From the NCBI GenBank assembly GCA_910584865.1, contig CAJUCE010000017.1:1-64000 (forward strand): a DNA stretch of 64,000 nucleotides, given 5' to 3'. The DNA comes from an uncultured Acetatifactor sp. Its GTDB lineage: Bacteria; Bacillota; Clostridia; Lachnospirales; Lachnospiraceae. Position 1 is the first letter of the stretch. Every line of letters starts with the position of its first letter. Both the position numbers and the translations under genes were made by a program. The notes below the pieces were generated by a model that made no database searches, was not told the DNA's origin, and was given only the letters and a program-made list of their open reading frames with translations. Below, one piece after another: positions 59,525 through 64,000 of this stretch.

Positions 59525-60052
59525 ATGACAAAACAAGAGCTTGAGATGTGCATAGACAAATACAATAAGGATATCTATTCTTTCTGCCTGTATCTCACCG
59601 GCAGTCCGCAGGAGGCTGACGATTTGTATCAGGACACTTTTTTGACGGCTGTGGAATGTAAGGAAAAAATCGAATTCGGCAATAATCCGAAGAGCTATCT
59701 TCTTTCTACCGCACTGCGCCTCTGGAAGAACAGGAAGCGTAAATACGCCTGGAGGAGGCGGATTGCGGACATGCAGCCCATTGCGGAGGAACGGGATGCC
59801 GATATGGCAAAGTCCGCAGAACCGTCGCCGGAGGAGCGGATTGCCAGACAGGAGAAGGATATGTCTGTCCGAACGGCGGTAAATAAACTGCCGGATAAAC
59901 TAAAGATTGTGGTACTCCTTTTTTATATGGAAGACCTGTCGACAGCACAGATTGCCGAAACGGTGAAGATACCTGCAGGCACCGTGCTCAGCAGATTACA
60001 TCGGGCCCGGAGAATTCTAAAAAAAGAATTGGAGGATGTTTTAAATGGATAA
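59525..60052 (+). CDS. ECF-type RNA polymerase sigma factor
   Basis: A 175-residue sigma factor with region 2 (MTKQELEMCIDKYNKDIYSF, TGSPQEADDLYQDTFLTAVE, SYLLSTALRLWKNRKRKYAW) and region 4 (NKLPDKLKIVVLLFYMEDLS, TAQIAETVKIPAGTVLSRLH RARRIL). GAGGAAG precedes ATG 59525. Its stop overlaps the next gene by eight bases, the usual sigma/anti-sigma coupling. Autoregulation is likely but the promoter motif is not identified. Confidence 0.93.
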   Translation: MTKQELEMCIDKYNKDIYSFCLYLTGSPQEADDLYQDTFLTAVECKEKIEFGNNPKSYLLSTALRLWKNRKRKYAWRRRIADMQPIAEERDADMAKSAEPSPEERIARQEKDMSVRTAVNKLPDKLKIVVLLFYMEDLSTAQIAETVKIPAGTVLSRLHRARRILKKELEDVLNG

Positions 60053-61388
60053 GAAACTGGATGATGCATTGAGAAATGCCCTGATGCCCAGGGACGAGGC
60101 GGACTTGCGGCTGAACCGGAAAATAGTAAACCATGCGAAGGAGCAGAGGGCAATGACACAGCGGGAAATAACACAAAGGACAATGACAGCGAAAAGGAAA
60201 GGAAAATTAGCCGCTGTAGCCTCGGCTGCGGCAGCGGTATTGTGTGTGACTTCCATAACCGTATATGCGGCTTGGAGGTACCTGTCGTCTTCCGATGTGG
60301 CGGGGAGCGCCAGGGATATTTCACTGGCAGAGGCATTCGCCGGTGAGCAGGCCCTTCTGATTAATGAGACCCAGAGCTGCGGGGATTACAGAGTTACATT
60401 ATTGGGCATTGTTTCCGGGGAGGCGCTGTCGGCATATCCCCATGAGCACAATGGTTCCATAGCCGGGGACAGAACCTATGCCGTAATCGCTGTGGAGAAC
60501 GGGAACGGGATGCCGATGCCGGATGTCTCACAGGAGGCTTATGGCAAAACGGAATTGAACCGAAACCTTTCAAGCGGCGATACGGGCAAAGAGCGAAGCG
60601 TTTGCGCCGGAAAACCGGAATTGTTCGCCTCGCCCCTGATCGGCGGCTACGATCCGGCCTTGTACAACCTGGCGGGCATGGCAGGAAATTATACCGATAT
60701 AACGGAAGACGGCGTTTTGTACAGGCTGATAGAATGCGACAATGTGGAGATTTTTGCGGACCATGACCTGTATCTGTGCGTTACGGAGGGAACCTTCTAT
60801 AATAAAGAGGCATACCGCTATGACGAGGTGACAGGGAAAATCAGCAGGAATGAGGACTATGAGGGCCTGAATGCCCTGTTTGCCCTGCAGGTGGATGCCT
60901 CGAAGGCAAATCCGGAAAAGGCTGCGGAATATATAGCGGCTTTGGGCTTTGAGTCTGATTATGCGAAGGATAAGCTTTCTGTGGAGCTGGATGGTTCTTT
61001 TGAAGTGGAGGCAGGGGAAGGAAATCCATGGGGGGCGGAAGCCGCGGAATATGCGCTGCAGTTCGTGGGGAATCCCTATGCATGGGGAGAGGAGAGCCTG
61101 ACGCAGGGGACGGACAGCTCCGGTTTTACGAAGAGTGTCTATGCCCATTTCGGAGTCAGCCTGCCTCATAATACCACAGGGCAGCGCGAAATCGGGACAG
61201 AGGTGGAAACATTGGACAGCGCGCAGCCCGGGGATCTGATTTTTTATGAGACACCTGCCCATGCGGCCATTTACCTTGGAGAGGGAATGGTCGTCCATGC
61301 AATGCCGGAGATGGGGGTCTGTATCTCGGAAGCGGATTTTGATGAAATCTCGGAAATCCGGCGGATTGTGGACGGCTGTGAGGATTAA
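60045..61388 (+). CDS. Anti-sigma-like membrane protein with a Cys-less NlpC/P60 domain
   Basis: A 447-residue protein. Residues 1-60 are cytoplasmic and charged, as in DUF4179-like anti-sigma proteins (LDDALRNALMPRDEADLRLN); a single helix (LAAVASAAAAVLCVTSITVYA) crosses the membrane. The outer part ends in an NlpC/P60-type domain at ~325-447: AEYALQFVGNPYAWGEESLT, TDSSGFTKSVYAHFGVSLPH, QPGDLIFYETPAHAAIYLG and GMVVHAMP. The catalytic Cys of D-C-S-G is Ser358 (TDSSGF), so peptidase activity is unlikely, whereas the His region remains. It probably binds cell-wall peptide and controls the sigma factor. It starts within the sigma gene. Confidence 0.85.
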   Translation: MDKKLDDALRNALMPRDEADLRLNRKIVNHAKEQRAMTQREITQRTMTAKRKGKLAAVASAAAAVLCVTSITVYAAWRYLSSSDVAGSARDISLAEAFAGEQALLINETQSCGDYRVTLLGIVSGEALSAYPHEHNGSIAGDRTYAVIAVENGNGMPMPDVSQEAYGKTELNRNLSSGDTGKERSVCAGKPELFASPLIGGYDPALYNLAGMAGNYTDITEDGVLYRLIECDNVEIFADHDLYLCVTEGTFYNKEAYRYDEVTGKISRNEDYEGLNALFALQVDASKANPEKAAEYIAALGFESDYAKDKLSVELDGSFEVEAGEGNPWGAEAAEYALQFVGNPYAWGEESLTQGTDSSGFTKSVYAHFGVSLPHNTTGQREIGTEVETLDSAQPGDLIFYETPAHAAIYLGEGMVVHAMPEMGVCISEADFDEISEIRRIVDGCED

Positions 61389-61482
61389 GCCGGCAAAAAG
61401 CCGCCGGTCCAGAGTCGTTTTCCCGACCGGTGCAGGATGACCGGGATGAAGAGCAGCAGTAACGGTTCCATCCGCAGTCCAT

Positions 61483-63111
61483 TCACTCCACCCGAATCGT
61501 CTCATCCGCAAACCGGTTAAACTCCGTCCGGTGGGCCACACTCAGCACGGTAGCACCTCTGGCCTTCTGTTCCTGGCGAAGCACCCTGGCCATGGTATCC
61601 TGGGCGGCGGCATCCATCTGACTGGTGGCCTCGTCCAGGAGAATCAGCTTCCTGCCGTCCAAAAGGCACCTGGCAATGGCAATCCGCTGCCTTTCCCCAC
61701 CGGACAGCGCCATGCCCTGTTCTCCGACTTCCCGGTCCAGTCCGCCCTCGATTGCTGCCAGTATGCCGGTTCTTTCCGCGGCGCACAGCAGCTCTTCCTG
61801 GGTGGCATCCGGTCTGGCAGACAGGAGATTGTCCCGAATCGTCCCCTGCCGCAGCACAGGTTCCTGGGGCACATAGGAGACGGCCCTGCGCAGCTCGTAG
61901 AGATTGATTTCCTCCATGGGCTGCCCGTCCGCCAGGATGCGTCCCCCATCCGGCTCATAAAACCGCAGCAGCAGTTCCAGAATCGTGCTTTTTCCGATGC
62001 CGCTGGGCCCCGTGATACCCACCCAGTCCCCTTTCTTTATCCTGAAATTTTTATGCTGCAGAATATCCTTTTCCGCGCTCGGATACCGAAATGTCACATC
62101 ATCGAATACAATTTCCCGTTCGAACCGCCATCTGCCAGTTCCGGCATTGTCCCGTTCGTCCTCCAGTTCCAGATATCCCTGAATGGCCGAAACCTGGCCT
62201 CTGGCTTTCTTGTATCCATTGTAAGTGGAAATCAGATTGGTAAAAATATCATGTATTCTGGAGGCATAGCCCACTGCTGCCGTCATATAGCCGATGGAAA
62301 TCACCTGCAGGGCCGCCAGAAGAGCCGCAATGATAAAGGTTGCCCCATGGAAAAATCCCGGCATCAGGGTATGGGAGATGCCGCCCACAAAATTGTCGAA
62401 AAATGCCACCCTGCCCCAGATTTTCAGCATGCCCTTCTGGATGTCTTCCACCTTCCTGTCCTCCTGCTCCTCCGTTACCTGGGCTTTCACCAGACGTATG
62501 GAGCGGAAGGCCTCCTGCATCTGCTTCTGGTATGCTGCATTGAAATCCACTACTTTGGCAATCAGCCTCTGGAGCCGGTTTCCCACCAGCTTCATCAGCA
62601 CCAGGCTCACCGGAATGTACAGCACCTGAAACAGGGCGATCAGAACATGAACCCGGCACAGCAGGAGAAAAACCAGAACCCCGCTGACCGCGTTGGATAT
62701 TAATTTGGGCAGGTCTATGGTCCACACCGCGATGTATGACACAATGTCTGCGGAAGCTTTTTTCGCCAGTTCCGCGGAGTGATTTTCGTCAAAAAAAGCC
62801 ATGGGCTGGTGAATCAGCTTGTCAAAGCACTCCAGGTTTACCCGGGCGATGAGCCTGCGGCTTTGGAGCATCAGGTAATACTGATACCAGTTGTGGCCGA
62901 AGGTCACCAGTACGGGAATGCCGCAGAAGGCAAGGATGCTGCAGACCACCTTCCCGGTTTCTCCTGCCGGAATGTAGGTATCAACCACTGCCGGCATCAT
63001 CATTACCGGAATCAGGGACACTGCCTGAAGTAGCATGGACAGCAGAAAGGATGTGACCGCAATTCCTGCCACTTTTTTCCGAAAAGGATTGTTCCGTTCT
63101 GATATTTTCAT
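61483..63111 (-). CDS. ABC transporter, fused membrane and ATPase domains (exporter type)
   Basis: A 542-residue half-transporter. Six membrane helices in residues ~1-310, beginning KVAGIAVTSFLLSMLLQAVS. The ATPase has Walker A GITGPSGIGKSTILELLLRF, the Q-loop SYVPQEPVLRQGTIRDNLLS, the signature LSGGERQRIAIARCLLDGRK and Walker B LILLDEATSQMD, with His in VLSVAHRTEFNRF. AAGGGA precedes ATG 63111; the longer frame to 63162 is unsupported. It is downstream of the XRE-TPR gene by 72 bases, possibly regulated by it. It may export a lipid, drug or peptide; none can be named. Confidence 0.9.
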   Translation of the reverse strand: MKISERNNPFRKKVAGIAVTSFLLSMLLQAVSLIPVMMMPAVVDTYIPAGETGKVVCSILAFCGIPVLVTFGHNWYQYYLMLQSRRLIARVNLECFDKLIHQPMAFFDENHSAELAKKASADIVSYIAVWTIDLPKLISNAVSGVLVFLLLCRVHVLIALFQVLYIPVSLVLMKLVGNRLQRLIAKVVDFNAAYQKQMQEAFRSIRLVKAQVTEEQEDRKVEDIQKGMLKIWGRVAFFDNFVGGISHTLMPGFFHGATFIIAALLAALQVISIGYMTAAVGYASRIHDIFTNLISTYNGYKKARGQVSAIQGYLELEDERDNAGTGRWRFEREIVFDDVTFRYPSAEKDILQHKNFRIKKGDWVGITGPSGIGKSTILELLLRFYEPDGGRILADGQPMEEINLYELRRAVSYVPQEPVLRQGTIRDNLLSARPDATQEELLCAAERTGILAAIEGGLDREVGEQGMALSGGERQRIAIARCLLDGRKLILLDEATSQMDAAAQDTMARVLRQEQKARGATVLSVAHRTEFNRFADETIRVE

Positions 63112-63183
63112 TATGTTCCCTTCCCGCCTGCCTGGGGCATGTCTTTTCACTCGCCGTAACACTTTCCTGGATGCGGCAGTACA

Positions 63184-64000
63184 TTATGGAAAATCCATGA
63201 AATCACAATTCAGGACTTCCCTTGCCGCCGGGTCAGACTCACTGTATGCACGGAAACGCTCCATTGCCTCCTGACCGATCCTGCAAAGCCGTTCCGCTAC
63301 AGCCTCGTCGCCTCCTGCCTTCCGGAGCTTTCGGGCCATGCCTGACGCAAATCCGCCAAGGTAATAGTCCGTCTCGCCGCAGAAGACCGTTCTCCGTAGC
63401 TGCTCCAGGGCCGCGCAGAGTTCCAGAGCCGCCTCCCCTTTTTCCGCCAGGGAAAGGCCGTGGCAGAACCATAGTTCACTGCACTTTTTATTCACGGTGA
63501 AGGCCCCCAGTTCCAGCAGATTGAACCGAAGCTGACGGGCGTACTCCGGCGTGTCTTTGGCAAAAAGCTGTTCCGTCTTCTGGCCGCAGGTCAGATACCA
63601 GTCGGGAATTTCTTTTTTGTACAGGGCTACAGCCTCCTGGGTCCGCCCCTGGGCATGGAGGATTTTGCCCTGCATGTTGACGGCATCCATCCGCAGGAAC
63701 GTATCGGCGCAGCCCTCCAGTGTCCTGCGGCAGAGAAACAGCAGCTCATCCTGATTGGCCAGGAGTACCTGGGGGTCATTGTCCGTATAATCTCCAACCT
63801 TGTCCCACATATAATAATTTATAACTCTGTAGTCATTCGGATATTCCCGGTAGGCTTTCTCGGATAGCCGGGTATATTCTTCCCGTTTTCCTGCCCGGAA
63901 CAGCCTGCCGTGCTCATCCATGAAATGTTGGATTTCCTCTTCAATCCGTGCCGCATCATACCCCATGAGCTCATCGATGGATACGGAAAAATAATGGGCC
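63184..64000 (-). CDS. XRE-type regulator with helical (TPR-like) C-terminal domain, 5' end outside window
   Basis: The frame runs through the window edge. Its first visible residues AHYFSVSIDELMGYDAARIE are the last part of an XRE helix-turn-helix (as in LAxYFxVSxDxLLGYD), followed by ~260 residues of alpha-helical repeats (EEYTRLSEKAYREYPNDYRV; DTFLRMDAVNMQGKILHAQG; QTEQLFAKDTPEYARQLRFN) that look TPR-like. The ATG at 63966 is therefore internal. Proteins of this design in Firmicutes often sense peptides or control an adjacent transporter. The ABC exporter gene follows on the same strand. Confidence 0.85.
   Translation of the reverse strand, partial: AHYFSVSIDELMGYDAARIEEEIQHFMDEHGRLFRAGKREEYTRLSEKAYREYPNDYRVINYYMWDKVGDYTDNDPQVLLANQDELLFLCRRTLEGCADTFLRMDAVNMQGKILHAQGRTQEAVALYKKEIPDWYLTCGQKTEQLFAKDTPEYARQLRFNLLELGAFTVNKKCSELWFCHGLSLAEKGEAALELCAALEQLRRTVFCGETDYYLGGFASGMARKLRKAGGDEAVAERLCRIGQEAMERFRAYSESDPAAREVLNCDFMDFP

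Noticed and set aside
61390..61482. Terminator between the anti-sigma gene and the ABC exporter
   Set aside because: Only short, imperfect GCCGG-type pairings and no clear T run on either strand.

Overview
The window looks like the chromosome of a Gram-positive, spore-forming gut Clostridia, most likely a Lachnospiraceae. The reasons are the SpoVT sporulation-regulator fragment, Tn1549-type conjugative-element genes, AGGAGG-type ribosome binding sites, LplA/LplB/YtcP-type sugar transport, a LoaP-type antiterminator, Rpn-family fragments and a BlaI/M56 pair. The species cannot be fixed from the sequence alone.

Layout. (1) 1-6.8 kb: decaying tail of an integrative conjugative element (ICE). 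It holds a multi-domain LtrC/YodL/DUF3849-type gene broken by single-base indels, a TTRAP gene, an SRAP remnant, an SOS-controlled Y-family polymerase, and a second degraded copy of the LtrC-tail/TTRAP junction. (2) 6.8-23.8 kb: a regulon for plant cell-wall glycan use. An AraC regulator faces an operon of GH95 glycosidase, two ABC permeases and a binding protein, a 1937-residue wall-anchored rhamnogalacturonan lyase (PL4), fucose mutarotase, two oxidoreductases and a GH105 unsaturated-galacturonyl hydrolase. (3) 24.5-29.9 kb: MobC/relaxase, a putative oriT and a large serine recombinase whose reading frame runs straight into the last ~150 codons of spoVT. This marks the right end of a mobile element inserted in spoVT. 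No 5' half of spoVT is visible, so everything to the left, including the glycan cluster, may be inside the element. (4) 30.2-32.2 kb: pncB and an Rpn-type fragment. (5) 32.4-35.1 kb: a control module of NusG-like protein, invertase-like protein lacking the catalytic arginines, and LoaP, interspersed with three unrelated minisatellites and followed by a purine-rich leader with an intrinsic terminator. (6) 35.1-54.3 kb: exopolysaccharide/capsule operon (Ugd, epimerases, priming transferase, glycosyltransferases, Wzy, Wzx, two DegT paralogues, an acyl/formyl-transferase fusion, CapE-CapF-CapG for UDP-L-FucNAc), ending in a strong terminator. (7) 54.3-64 kb: M56/BlaI sensor pair, a broken Rpn gene, a methyltransferase, a nonsense-mutated HTH gene, an ECF sigma with an anti-sigma fused to an NlpC/P60 domain lacking its Cys, an ABC exporter and a partial XRE-TPR regulator.

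How it works together. The glycan cluster would cut rhamnogalacturonan at the cell surface, import oligomers through an ABC importer that borrows an ATPase from elsewhere, and finish degradation inside. The EPS operon would be switched on by LoaP-type antitermination past the leader terminator. Its products predict a polymer containing uronic acid, L-FucNAc and an N-acylated or N-formylated amino sugar.

Most notable signals: the recombinase-SpoVT fusion, the NusG/pseudo-invertase/LoaP module with minisatellites, the lysine-less DegT paralogue beside an LpxD-formyltransferase fusion, and the Cys-less NlpC/P60 anti-sigma. All functional calls come from reading motifs by eye; no database search was run.
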